Origin: Chromera velia
Taxonomy: Eukaryota > Sar > Chromeraceae
Direction: 5' to 3'
Assembly: GCA_018398765.1 (NCBI GenBank)
Contig: JAHBMJ010003099.1
Coordinates: 10,001 to 74,000, forward strand
DNA length: 64,000 nucleotides
The notes beneath the pieces are model-generated. The model was not told the DNA's origin. It saw nothing but the letters and a program-made list of their open reading frames with translations, and did no database searches. Each line of letters begins with the position of its first letter. The first letter of the stretch is position 1. This document shows, piece by piece, positions 1 through 11,209 of the stretch. The position numbers and the translations under genes were made by a program.

Positions 1-1953
1 CTTCTTCACACTTGTTAAGATCCGTCCGGCATATGGAGGGATTATGAATTTTGGTAGGTTTAAATGGTCAATTAGATCGATTTTTGCTCTGTTTTTTATA
101 CTGGTACGTGCAACTTGTGTAGAGCTGTCCACTGTCCGTTTTGTATTGCGTTAGCGGTACACTATGACACACAAAACAAAAGTTTCAAGTTGAGTCCCAT
201 TTTTTTTTTTTAGTACTACTAATTGTTTTTTTGGCGGTCCTAAAAAATTCCTATTTAAAAATTAGTAACTCCCAATTTTTAGGTGACTCTAAGTGTTTAT
301 AGAATTTGTTCCTAGTAATGAAATTAAATGAATTAGAGTCTAATGACTGTGGCTAGAAACTAGTGAGCCCCTGTTTAGCCCATACACAAAATTTTAGCTT
401 CAAACTCCATGTACTTCTTTCACTAGACTAGGTACCAATTTTTCAAAATTGGGAGTTACTGGTGGTAAAAAGTTGGTAGTACTACCAATTCAACGCCCAA
501 TTCAACTCCCAATTCATTAGGGCTGCAAGTATTGGTTAGTATCGGCCTACTTAGAGCTTGTGAAGCCTTAGGACTAGCTGGGCAAGGCGCGCGCCGGGCC
601 GGGCCTCGGTGCTCGAAGACTGGGCGCGGCCGCAGGCCCAGTAACACGTGTACCGTCCCCAACCGGCTCTATGCATGGATAAATGCGGAACCGGCTCCAA
701 CGTGCACTGAATTCAGCCTCAGCGGCCAGAACAGCACAACTTGGCTTCAAGGCAAGACTGCATGTACACTGCATCCGATCTAACAGAGCTTCATCATTTC
801 TGTTTTTTGAATAAAACCGCTTCTGGACAATCAAAACATACAGACTGCTGCACACTATCAGACTTTTGACCTCAATTTTCTCTTCACTCCGCTCTCTGAG
901 TATCAACCACTACGTCGCCTAAGAGAGTCCAACCTAAGCTGCTTGCTGCGTAGCTTATTTTTTCTTTCTTCTTTATGCTACAAATCTACATGGTTTCTTC
1001 GTGAGTGCAGAATTATAGTATGTAGATGTCTAGGTGGATGTCTGCGTTTTACTGTAAATTTTGTATGTATTTACTTGCATTACGGTGATTTTGGCACACA
1101 TATCAGAATAAAATCAAGTCTAACAGTTTATGTCTGGCATAAGATTTCCAGGAACGACGTATTGATGAAGTCATTCTCAATCTCATGATGTGTTGACTCT
1201 TTGTAAGGGGGGGGTTAGGGGGGCGAAGCCCCCGTTATAGTTTGACCTTCTGAACGTTTCAGAGCCCATTTTCTAAGTAAAGTTGACTCTTTAGAAACAT
1301 GAGATTTTTATAAAAAGTTTATAGTTTTACGAATGATACCGCTTGCACTAGGTTTTAGCCTCGTACACTAAAAATTTTATGTCAGTATCAAAATTATCGA
1401 TGATACCCCCTTTTTTGGGAACCGTAAATTCCAATACAATACCGATACAATACCGATTCAATACTGATACGATACGATAGCTATCCCTATTAGCACTAGC
1501 GTTAGCAATAGCCGCTACCATGTAGTGACTGGCGATACCTGCATGGTTATACAGTGGTAAGGCACCTATAGTACGGAATTGAAACAATTAATCCTGCTGA
1601 GCTCAAATGGTAAGCTCACCGGCTAGCTCACCGGCCTTCATTATCTTAATTTATTCATTGATTTATTCAATATTAATATTTATTGATTCCTTCATTCAAT
1701 TTAATAAATCACTAAATAAATCAATAAGTCAATTAATCATGTGTCGATTTTCAAATTTCAAAATTACTAATTCAGAATATATGGAATTATCATCTTGAAT
1801 GAACCACTATCACATTCTATATAAATCGATGTTTCTTTCTACATGGTCCATAGTATGACTCCATACCTATACGGTGGGCTACACATGGGCCACACCTGCT
1901 CATGCACTCAGTGGTATCCACCCGCCATGCCTCCTCTTAATCAGTCAATCAAC
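1..1953. other. Gene-poor AT-rich stretch
   Basis: No coding region that I can support. The stretch is mostly AT-rich with T and A runs. A short GC-rich island sits near 577-660, with alternating GC and GGCC steps. Open frames here are short, lack recognisable domains and have no consistent splice sites, so I treat them as chance. A compact C-G-rich hairpin near 1219-1233 is listed separately. Confidence 0.6.
1219..1233. repeat. Perfect GC hairpin with GAA loop
   Basis: Five G residues run into GCGAAGC and then four C residues, giving a six-base-pair all-GC stem closed by a three-base GAA loop. The d(GCGAAGC) core is known as an unusually stable DNA mini-hairpin. It lies directly after two G-runs (1207-1214, 1218-1223). 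Function unknown; it could be part of a decayed mobile element or a replication or assembly stall point. Confidence 0.6.
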
Positions 1954-2132
1954 ATGCAACTCTTCTCAATAAATCAATCAACATGCAACTCTTCTTGATG
2001 AGTGAATCAAGATGCGACTATCCTTGATGAGTCAATCGAGATACAGCTCTTTTTGATGAGTCAATCGAGATGCAACTCTTTTTAATGAGTCAATCAAGAT
2101 GCAACTCTTTTTGATGAGTCAATCGAGATGCG
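1954..2132. repeat. 29-bp tandem repeat (minisatellite)
   Basis: About six diverged copies of a 29-base unit. Each starts near ATGCAACTCTT and continues into TTGATGAGTCAATC. Unit starts are seen near 1954, 1983, 2012, 2041, 2070 and 2099, exactly 29 apart. The array ends next to a (TTAA)n run at about 2140-2165 and lies immediately upstream of the LTR element. Confidence 0.8.
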
Positions 2133-2197
2133 CTAACACTTAATTAATTAATTAATTAATTAATTGATAAGTGACATGCCCTCCTTATAGCCTAGCT

Positions 2198-2515
2198 TAT
2201 AGCGTAGTGGCTAGCTATATATTAGCAGACGAAGGCTCATCAAGACAAAGACAATTAGTCAGACGGAAGGTCTGTCATGCTAGGCGTTTGTTGTTATTCT
2301 CTCATTAATAATTTTGTTTCTATCAGTCTGACTCTCATGTGATAGAAACACGACTGTTGATTCATGTGGCTAAATTACATATAATAACGCGCGTGCTTAC
2401 TTCAATCGTAGCCCTGGAATGACACACACATGGGCCGGTTCCATCACAATCGACATGCAAAGGCGGGGTGCTTGCTGACGCTGAGCCTCACACCACAACT
2501 GCCATACACGTCACA
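2198..2515 (-). repeat. 3' LTR of gag-only element
   Basis: This copy matches 4588-4904 over its whole length, with scattered substitutions and a few short indels. Shared blocks include the 20-base region around AGACGGAAGGTCTGTCATGC and the block around TGGGCCGGTTCCATCACAAT. Divergence is clearly visible by eye, so the insertion is not recent. It abuts the purine-rich strand at about 2520-2529. Confidence 0.8.
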
Positions 2516-3151
2516 AATGCCCCTCCCCAGAATGATCGTCCTCGATCATTTTCTTTCCTTCATGCAAGCATCGTTCGTCCTCGATTATGCTTTGTTCATT
2601 CCTGTCTATACTTGAATGAACTCACACAATGGAATCAGGAGCGAACGGATGCACATCGATCCTCGTAAGACTGACATCCCGGAATCAAGAAATCAATCGC
2701 ATCTGCATGAGAATAAAAAAAATTTCGTTTCATATCCACACACACGATTCGATGGATCGTCTGGTTCATGAACATATGACATGAAAGCTGTGGTCACAAC
2801 TGGACCTGCATGAGCTTGCTTGCTTTGTGCATGCACGCATGACTTCTAGTGGCAACGATGCCAGTCTCTGTAGGGTCAGACTCGCCAACCTTTTAGCCTC
2901 CATCTTTCCTCTTCCTGGTGGCAATGCATCTGTATATGCTCGTCACACTGTTAACATGAACAACTGATGCTTTTTAACTAATCATTTATACTTTGAGTAC
3001 CGCTGCACAAACACACTGCAAGCTGGTCTTTCTGTATTTCTTCATAACTGCTGGTCAGAAGAATTGTCAGCCTTCTCCTTTCTTCTGTCAGTCGCAATCT
3101 GACACACTCTTACCTCCTCCCCCTCCTTTTGCTTCACTCAGTGCACAAACT

Positions 3152-4448
3152 CTAATGAGATCGACCTAGGGTGGGGTCTGCCTCCACTTCCCGCAGTTTG
3201 TGTAGGAGGGCACCCCAGGTTGTCTCCTGTGTCTCCTTTTTCTTACTCTCCGTCTCCTCTTCTTTCTCTACCTGTTTGGTGGCGAATGCGCTTTCGATTT
3301 CTGCGATCTGCTGCTCTGTCAACTCCTCCTCCCTCTCCATTCTTCTGGGGCCTGACATACGACTTTTGACTCCTGTCTGGCATGCGACTTTCTGTTTGAC
3401 GATGGTTGGGGGAATTGGCGAATTCATCTTCCTCTTCGATGTCTCTTTTCCGTCGCTCACTGCATTCACACGTGTACCCTTCGATGTAATACATGCCTGA
3501 GCGGCGATACACCCACTCATCATCAGACCTCTCTCTTATAGCACACACCATCTTCGGCTGCCCCTCTGGCCCCCAGATGTCGCTGGTCTCATCGGAGTCA
3601 TGACCAGATGACAGGTGTTTCGGTCCTCTGCCATCGTGGTCGGGACAGTCTCTTGCACCATGACCTGCATGCAATATCCTATAGAGGAAACATCCGTGAA
3701 ACTCTCTGAGCATCTCTTTCTCTTTATCAGTCAGGGGTGGCAGCTTTCGGATGTTATGCTCTCTGCTTCTGTTTGTCTGCCCCAGTGTACCGATGTCGAT
3801 AGATGTTGGACCAGTGGGATCATGTAACATATGACCTCCACCAACGGACCGGGTCACAAGGGGTGCTTCTGTTAAGAAAAGTGTTCTGAGGTGGGTTGCT
3901 GCTGCAGCAAATGAAACAGATGGGTGGGGAACGATCAAGAGTGCTTCAAATGCTGCTCCTACTGCTGCCTCGAAGTTTGCGGATTTCTTTCTTTTTACCT
4001 CTTTCTGGACGTCTTCGGGAAGACCCTTCTCATACTGGTATACTTTGTTGCTCATGCTTATGTTGGAGATGAAGAGCATCTTTGAGATGAAGTTGCTCGT
4101 GTACATCTTGAGATCTGTACCCGACACTCCCATACACTTCATCCTGTCCAGTTCATCTCGGTGATCATTACGAGTCCGTCTGTCCTGAAAATATGTCAGC
4201 AGGATAGTTTAGAGCTCTAACCACGTCGCAGGCGTGTGCCCATTCTTTTCTGCGAGCTTCATAGCCTTGACCACATCGCCTTTAAGGTGGCTGTCAGCTG
4301 CACTAAGCAGCTGCATATCAGTCATGCCATGGAAGTCGCGGTACTTCTTGCATACCCGGACCCAATCTTCGAATTCCTCACCTGTTCCAGCATAATCGTA
4401 GATCGGTTTGATCGCCTTCGCAAAAGCACTGGAAAAAGTGGAATGCAA
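3152..4448 (-). pseudogene. Broken gag-like polyprotein
   Basis: A gag-like frame opens at 4448 with an N-terminal part containing EEFEDWVRVCKKYRDF, a layout typical of retrotransposon gag core domains. It is interrupted by one in-frame TAA (4209-4211). The same frame then stays open to 3243. Around 3650 it carries a His-Cys stretch ending GHGARDCP that looks like a degraded CCHC zinc knuckle, since the first two cysteine positions are not correctly spaced. Near 3500 the coding signal seems to move to another frame (3523-3152), which has a highly charged, coiled-coil-like tail (EELTEQQIAEIESAF). I read this as a decayed gag with one nonsense codon and one probable frameshift. The family assignment rests on layout and LTR context, not on a database match. 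Confidence 0.6.
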
Positions 4449-4587
4449 GTGGCCGAGAGGGTCGTTCTCAGCTCAGCAATCTCTGCAGCTTAAGCTTAGT
4501 ACAAGGCTTTCAACTCTTCAAATTCTCTGGTAAAACCTTCCATCCTGACAGAGCAAATTTGGTCGTAACGAGGCTCCTGCTATCACA

Positions 4588-4904
4588 TGTAGCGTAGTGG
4601 CTAGCTATACGTTAGTAGACGAGGGCTCATCGAGACAGAGACAGTTAGTCAGACGGAAGGTCTGTCATGCTAGGCGTTTGTTGTTATTCCCTCGTTTATT
4701 CTGTTTCTGTCAGTCTGACTCTCATGCAACAGAAACATGACTGTTGATTCATGTGGCTAAATCATATGCAATGACGTGCACGCTTACTTCGATCGTGGCC
4801 CCAGAACGACACACACATGGGCCGGTTCCATCACAATCGACACGCAAAGGCGGGGCGCTTGCTGATGCTTGCACCATAAATCCACGACTGGCATACACGT
4901 TACA
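4588..4904 (-). repeat. 5' LTR of gag-only element
   Basis: Second copy of the long terminal repeat, in the same orientation as 2198-2515. On the minus strand its ends are TGTAACG and CGCTACA, the TG...CA ends typical of LTRs. The gag-like reading frame starts about 140 bp downstream of it in element orientation. Confidence 0.8.
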
Positions 4905-6623
4905 CTCCTCCTGTGTGCCTCGATCTGACTCTAGGATCTGACTCTGTCCCGTGCTGTGGCCCACCAGGGGGGGAAGGAGTTATGGTTGCAGTAGCGACCA
5001 TGTGCACCTGTAATAGTGATGCACGCACAGGAAAACATGTACAGAGACCTGGGTATTGTGTCGTCAACGATTTAAACTGATCAGTAGTACGTGGACAACT
5101 TTCTTTAAAAGAAAGTGCGGGAGGGAATATCATTGGCTGAATTCTATCCATTGACCACAGGCATGCATGCTCTACTGTGAGGGAACAATATGCTACGTCA
5201 AAGCTTCGAAGGCACCTACGCAGTTCATGTATAGTGGGGGATCCATGAAGTGAGAAAGAAAAAAGTTATTTAATGGGGCCCGGCTTGCTTTTGTTTGTCT
5301 TTCGACTAACCCAATTAATGATTACTCGTACCTCTCTGTACGGAACTTAGAGACCACCCAGTTGGTCGATCTTCCCCCGGGCCCCTCCTTCACCAGCTCT
5401 TTGCTCGCCTTCAGGAATGGTGCAATGAAATACAAACAAAAAAGTCAAGTAGGGAGACATATACTGTTTGTATACATACAGAAAAGCATGTGAAGGGGCT
5501 TTTGATCGTGTCGGAGTATGGTCCTCCCCGGCCCCAACTCCTTCCGCTTATGCAAAGTACTGGATGGAGTCTGATAGAAAGTGTACGAACAGCTGTACGT
5601 CGTCACTCGTTGTTTCTCTTACACTTTCTTCTTTTGCTGTATTTTTCTTCTTCGATCCTCTTTTTCAATTTTCCACCGTCTTTCAGTTACTTTTTTATCA
5701 ATCTTTCTTTCTGTCACAGTGTCTTTTGAAGTATAGATATTTTCTATCTAAAAAGCTTACATTTCTTCATGCCGATGCCAGAGCCCCCTGACTTCGGAGC
5801 CACTCCCCAGCATGCCCAGGTTCCCGCAGAGTCTGCTGTCATAGGCTAAAAGGTAATGGGATCTACTGGTAAGAAACCCTCCCTTCTGGCTGTGCATACC
5901 AGGATATACCAGGTTTGTACATTTTGTCTCCATAAGCTTCGTTCCGCTATAGACCTGCCCCTCCTTCTGAAGGCATATCGTCCCCTCCCTCTTCGCCTGC
6001 CAGCACTCCATACACTAGAAAAGGAACTGCTTTATGTCGGTTGGGGACATCTGTAGCTTTCTGTCGAGAGGAACATAGACGATTCCTTTCTTCAAATCGC
6101 AATGCCCACAAGTCGTTGAGGTGGGGACAACCACGGCAGCCGACGAAGTGGTGCCACTATAATAGAGATTCTAGGAAATTGATAGTCTCTTCAAACAGCT
6201 AAGATCTTATGTTGTCTGTACACAAATGTGTTGGTAGGAGCACACGGTCAATCTACCATAATCCAGTACAATCCAACAGGCTGCTATCTGATTCAATTGG
6301 AATTCATCGAATATATGCTAATTAACCGACATACAAAAAATATATGCATGCAAAAAACTTCGGAGACTGAAGCTTCACATACATGCCGAGCTAAACATTA
6401 ATAGCTCAAAATCAGCATGCCAATTAATCGTAGTATTACGTCGATCCTTGCAAGCCGATAGATAGACTGTAGGCATGATTAGAGAACACACGTAGTATTC
6501 CGCGTGCAACGCCCCTCCATATCCATACCGCTATCTTTTGTCTATCGCTGACGGTTCTTAGGTGCACTTGCGGAAGCAAACGACAACAAAAGGCTGTAAC
6601 GTTGGAAATCAGTCATATGTAGA
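4905..6623. other. Intergenic, no supported gene
   Basis: Mixed composition with several short open frames and no domain or splice evidence. One frame near 5480-5600 contains GAFDRVG, loosely like a reverse-transcriptase motif A, but nothing around it supports this. The right third (about 6290-6620) is AT-rich. Confidence 0.5.
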
Positions 6624-8904
6624 TTATTTTAAGATAAAACAAAGAAAGGACAAACGCGCCTTCCAAAGAGAACGAAGGCCATCATCACCAGTCTGACGGA
6701 CTGTAGACATGAACAAATCAAGTAAAAACAAAACAGGCCATCTCAGAATATACAACTTCAAAAACAGAAAAGTGAGTTCATCAACCAAGACAACCACAGG
6801 TGCATTACAAGAAAGAAGGGTCCGGATAAGCTGAGAGGATATTAGGCCCTTGTTGGCTGAAATAGAAGGAACACAGGAGAAAGCATGCATCAAACGCACT
6901 CTACAAAGTGAAGGTAGGTTAGGAAAAGACGACCATCCTCCAGAAATAGGCAACAGAGAAAAAACAACCAAATCACGAAAGAAATTAAGAAGAATGTCCC
7001 GGTTAGGATTAACAGCAGCAAAAAGCAAAATCAAAGGAGATTCCAGTAAAGAAAAAAGACGTAGACCAAGCACCGTAGATCCCTTCTGACGTTCTAAAAC
7101 GCACGCAGGACTGTAGAAGTCTTCCTCAAGTAACTTTTTTATCATGGAGTCATTCGGCATGTTACTCATACCACAGTCAGACCTAAAAACAATCGTTCTA
7201 TCATCCATGTATCTCTCTGCCATCTATTTCTCCCCCCCCCATGAAGGCTTCGATCTCATCAATGCAACAGAGTACTCTTTCTACGCGGCAAAAAATCGGG
7301 CCCCACCAGGAGAACAAAGACTCCCTTGAGGAAACCCTTCATGCTGTCTGACCATCTTCCCTCGAACCCGAATTACATTCGAAACAAAATTAAGATTAAT
7401 TATACGAGTCAGCATATTAAGAGGGCAAGAAAGTGCGTTCCCATAATTGTAGTAGGAGGATAAAAAAGCAACAGGTTTTAAGTAACGTCTCCGAGAATAC
7501 CACTTCTCACCTTCTCCCAGACCCGCCTCCTTAATACAAAAAGACTTATGAGTGGGCAACACAACAAACCGATATCTAGAGGAAGAATGAATGAAATGAA
7601 CAAAGTCAATCAAACAAGAAAGGAAATCAGCTCTAGGTAGAGAAGGAAAAAATGCTTTTATGTCGTCCACCAGCAGACCAAGTCTACCCCGAGGCCAATA
7701 TGAATTAGAAGAAAGATAAGAGCCACGATCTCTAAGTCTCTTAAACCCTAAATTAGAGATCCCAACCTTATCCTGAAAAGCAAAGACAGAGTCAAAGTCA
7801 CAATGCGGCGAAAAGTAAGAAAGACAGCCATTCAAAGCCTTGCAAAGAAAAGAAAAAATCTCACGTCTGGCATATCTCTTGTAAGATACCAATAGCTTGT
7901 ACTTCAAAGAGGACCAGGACTCAGGGAGATCCCCCTCAACTCCCCAAGACTTACGTTTCATCCAAAGGATCCCAATCCCAAAGTGGTGTTTCTTCCTGTT
8001 AAATTTCTTGAACTGATTCAAAAAAGACACCCATACATCCTTTTCATTCGGAAAACCATTCTCTAGAAGGTCCAGAGAAGCAGAAAACTCACCCTCCCCA
8101 ATTCTTCCATAAGAAGAATCAAAAAGAAAAGCTCTCGCCACTGCCTCAATGTATTTCTTTTTACACAAAAAAGCCAGATCTCCTCTGGCCTTGTCAACTA
8201 GCACAACCGCTAGAGCAGTCAATAACCTTTTTATTGCCACAGACTTCCTTGGGACGGCCGGCCCCTTTCTCATTTGCCTGAGCACACGAAAGCGTTGAAA
8301 CCCACCGCTTCCGAAGGTTGGCAACCATTGCAGGAGACAAGACCCCTTTCATCGACCTGCCTCTTATATTCTCCCTCCCCCTCTCCCTTCCTATTATCCT
8401 CCCTAGACCAACCCCCTCCCGAGTGCTACCATCAGAAGCGAGAACAGAACGGAGGAAAGGCTCAATACCCTTCAAAACAACATTCCATGCACCAGTGTTA
8501 GGCCATAATTTGGCCTTGGAAGAAAAGTGAGGAGGAAGAGAGAAGAAAGATCTAAGAGAGGAAGACGCAGACAGTAGACAACACACATGACTATCAAGCA
8601 AAGGAAGATCAAATAATTCTGCAATTTTTATACAACGACACGACGATCCACAAGAAGAACCTTCTCCCCCTCTTCCTTCCCCACAAATCCCATATGTATT
8701 GTCCAAAGTTTGTTGAAGATCAGTCAGCTTTGTGGGGAGAAGGCGAAGCCTCACGTTTGATAACGGAGACACAGTTTTCCTTATCTCTTCAAACATGGTA
8801 AAATAAAAAGATCGGAAAAAAGACAAGTCAGCGAGGGGCACCCCAATCGTAATCAGCTCCCCTCTGAGCAAAGTCGCTGCTGACCAGCCATTCAACTCGC
8901 ACAT
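6624..8904 (-). pseudogene. Reverse transcriptase, non-LTR-like, broken
   Basis: Minus-strand reverse transcriptase. Motif A is seen as LLVDDIKAFFPSL (near 7650-7670), motif B as GFPQGSLCSP (near 7310-7335), and the catalytic box as RYMDD (7200-7214). Further on, a stretch with CVLERQ and LGLRLFS fits the region after the catalytic box. Between motif B and YMDD the frame contains two TAG codons (7281-7283 and 7224-7226) but no frameshift. The upstream part (8904 to about 8194) lies in another frame that overlaps the core frame at 8194-8324, so at least one frameshift is present. Codon use is A/T-rich on the coding strand, unlike the host genes nearby. QGS plus YMDD and no visible integrase or RNase H suggest a non-LTR or related retroelement; the exact clade is not determined. 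Not telomerase: the TERT-specific surroundings of motifs B and C are absent. Confidence 0.8.
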
Positions 8905-9482
8905 TCGTCACTAGACATGGGATCTGTTAGAGCAAGAAGAAGGAGAGCGCTATATCTAGGAAGGTGTTCCCCCTCCAACTCCTTTATGACCCCATCGATT
9001 TGCTCTTTCTTTTCAGAAAAACAGAGAAAATCCTTCATATCGATAAACTTTATAAGTTTGTCGGACGAAGTAATTTTGGTACAGATGTGGCGGTCGAAGG
9101 CAGCCAGGTACAGGAGCTTCAGCTGAGTGCGTGAGTCTGAGGGGCCCCCATTTTGAAAGACAAGTACAGGCAGTCAGCCCATAGACATGTCAAACATTGG
9201 AGCGTAATCCTCATCAAGAAACACACAGACAACGTCAGAGTCTGTAATCTCATGGAATCCCCAAAATTTAAAGTATATTCGACTCCCTTGAGAGCTAGAA
9301 GGACGTCTGATGACGTCTGTGCCGGACTGCACGTAACCATGCAGCTTCTTGCCCACTGCAGTATTGAACACTGTCTGCAGTTTAAAAGGCCTCATTTCTA
9401 CCGTCACTCCCGCCTTCTGCAGATTCATATGAAGCTTGGCATGAGTGCTCTCTATATCAGATTCTGGCTTGCTTGAGGCCAC
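8892..9482 (-). pseudogene. Unknown ORF upstream of reverse transcriptase
   Basis: A minus-strand frame runs from ATG at 9482 to TGA at 8892-8894, interrupted once by TGA at 9174-9176. Both halves read like protein: the first contains YFKFWGFHEITDSDVV, the second IDGVIKELEGEHLPRY. The final stop overlaps the first ATG of the reverse-transcriptase frame (8902-8904), the kind of ORF1/ORF2 overlap seen in retroelements. It could therefore be ORF1 of the same element, or a decayed host gene into which the element inserted. No known domain recognised. Confidence 0.45.
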
Positions 9483-10891
9483 TCATTTCTTTCCTATTCC
9501 CAAGCTTGTGTACATTGCTTCGTCCCCATCAATAATATATACAAAAGATATCATCGGAATGTCGTCAAGAGAGGGAGTGCAATCTAGTGCAATCTGAGGC
9601 CGCAGCCGCAACGGCAGCCAAAGCCGCAGTCACAGGAGGTATAAGTACTAGAGAATCTAGGGTATTTCACTTATTTGAGCCAAACTAAGATTTTGACAGG
9701 TTTTTAGGTATAAAATTTAGTGTTTTAATCTTTTGTCTTGCTTTAAACTTAAAATAAAAGCTCCAAAAAGTTCAAAAACCTATTTGGACACTGTTTTAGG
9801 TGAGAGGGCTTAAGTTTTTATAGGTTATATGAAGTTTTAGGGGTGGTGACCTCCCTGAACCTAAGATCCACTTGAATGGTGGGGCCGCATTTTTAGATAG
9901 GCTTGAACGCCCGCGCTGCAGGAGCGGGCGGTATCTTGAAGGCCCGCACTGCAGGCGCGGGCAGTGTCTTGACCGGCCACGCCGCAAGCACGGGCGGTGT
10001 CGTGAAAGGCAGCGCCGCAGGCGTGGGCAGTGTCTTGACCAGCCGTGCCGCAGGCGCGGGCGGTGTCTTGAAAGGCAGCATGCAGCTGCATGCTAAAGAA
10101 TCGCAGCTGCATGCATGTCCACCCGTTTCCCAAAGTGTAAGTATATCCAAACAACCCTGAAGAAAAAAAAATTGACGAGATTGACAGACTTTTAAGGCCC
10201 AGCAGAGAGAGGCAGAGAGACAAAAGCAACCAAAGAGGCTTGCTCTTTGTCAAGCGCGCGGTCTCAGAGTGCGAGCTCACCAAACGTAGGTGTAAGCCCA
10301 TGAAATCTGCAGGTTGAGCAATCTTGCTGATTCTGATTCAGAAGATGAATGAATAGAGATGTTATATATGACCGTATACTAGCACCGAGCTATGTATAAT
10401 GTAATGTAGGATGTAATATTGATATTGTATGATTATATATAATGATATGTACAAAACCTAGGTATGAATAGTATTTTAAAGGCAATATATCGATTTATTT
10501 ATACGTTATTATTTTTCAATTTTTTTTTATATATTCTTTGAATGAGATTTGCTAGGCCATAAATTTGGATAGACTTGATTGCCCGCGCCGCAGGCGTGGA
10601 CGATCTTGATATTTTTTTTTTAAGTGGACATTAGGTTCAGAGAGGTAGGGGTAGTGTCACTAAAGGTTTTTTTGTTTTGTTTTATAACCTAGCTTTCATG
10701 GAAAAAATGTGCAGAAACCGCCAAAAACCTGCAAAAACCGCATCTTTGACAGTCTTTGGCCGCTGTTGATGAAGACTAAAACTATTTTCGGTGGCTTCCG
10801 ATCAAACGTACCTTAGTGTGTGGGAGGTTTTCTATGCGTTCACCCCCCCCCCCTCCTCTTCCCTCCCTCCCTCCCCTTCCTCAGACCCAGC
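9483..10891. other. AT-rich spacer with minisatellite
   Basis: Apart from the 33-bp tandem array (listed separately) the stretch is AT-rich. It includes a strongly AT-rich part at 10330-10540 with repeated TATAT and TGATA motifs. A lone extra copy resembling the minisatellite unit occurs near 10573-10606. No gene seen. Confidence 0.5.
9902..10071. repeat. 33-bp GC-rich hairpin minisatellite
   Basis: Five copies of an exact 33-bp period, marked by CTTGA (or CGTGA) at 9902, 9935, 9968, 10001, 10034 and 10067. Each unit contains a self-complementary GC-rich core such as GCCCGC...GCGGGC. Because 33 is divisible by three, both strands stay open and give 11-residue repeats. I regard these as by-products, because the array sits in AT-rich non-coding DNA. 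A solitary related unit lies at about 10573-10606. Confidence 0.85.
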
Positions 10892-11209
10892 CTAGGACTT
10901 GGTGTTCGCCTTCTCATCAGACTCATGGGCAACATCAATCATTGTGGTCTGACGTGGATCAGTCAGATGGTTGTTCAGACAGTGAAAGACAAACTTCTTA
11001 GACTTCAGAATGTTTGTTTCGGTCATCCACATGAGGAACTCAGTCTTTTTTTTTCCAGCAACCACACAAGGGGCACACTCAATTTCGATCTGCACATAGC
11101 CCGGCTTTTGGGACTTGTTGTCAGTCGCTTCATCGATGAACCCCCTCTTGGACTTGACTTTCACGTGGTCTGTAGCGGAAAAGTCTAGTTCAACGAGAGA
11201 ATTGAACAA
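10892..11209 (-). CDS. Hypothetical ORF, possible gene fragment
   Basis: A 105-residue minus-strand frame with normal amino-acid balance. It contains PGYVQIEIECAPCVVAGKKK followed by a part with MWMTETNILKSKKF. No transcript or splice evidence and no recognised domain. Its GC content is higher than the surrounding DNA. It may be an exon or the remnant of an element-encoded protein, like the unknown ORF at 8892-9482. Confidence 0.3.
   Translation of the reverse strand: MFNSLVELDFSATDHVKVKSKRGFIDEATDNKSQKPGYVQIEIECAPCVVAGKKKTEFLMWMTETNILKSKKFVFHCLNNHLTDPRQTTMIDVAHESDEKANTKS

Larger units (their letters stand above)
2198..4904 (-). mobile_element. Gag-only LTR retrotransposon remnant
   Basis: Two near-identical direct repeats of about 316 bp flank a 2.07-kb interior that encodes only a gag-like protein on the minus strand. 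Read on that strand the right repeat starts TGTAACG and ends CGCTACA (TG...CA), and the left repeat starts TGTGACG. A purine run (complement of CCCCTCCCC at about 2520-2529) lies a few bases before the 3' LTR, a plausible polypurine tract. A tRNA primer site is possible but not sure just inside the 5' LTR (about 4570-4587). There is no reverse transcriptase, protease or integrase inside, so it resembles a non-autonomous gag-only element. A possible 5-bp target duplication CTCCT occurs at 2181-2185 and 4905-4909, if a short duplication at the left end is allowed for. Confidence 0.75.

Noticed and set aside
5468-5791. Fragment reading GAFDRV, like an RT motif A
   Set aside because: Isolated six-residue similarity, with no flanking RT motifs on either side.
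6624-8904. Telomerase reverse transcriptase
   Set aside because: YMDD and QGS surroundings do not match TERT, and no telomerase-specific N-terminal motifs are seen. The copy is also broken by stops.
9861-10301. 146-residue minus ORF with RACGVAGQDTA repeats
   Set aside because: Generated by the 33-bp minisatellite, whose period is divisible by three. Both strands are open, and there is no start context or splice support.
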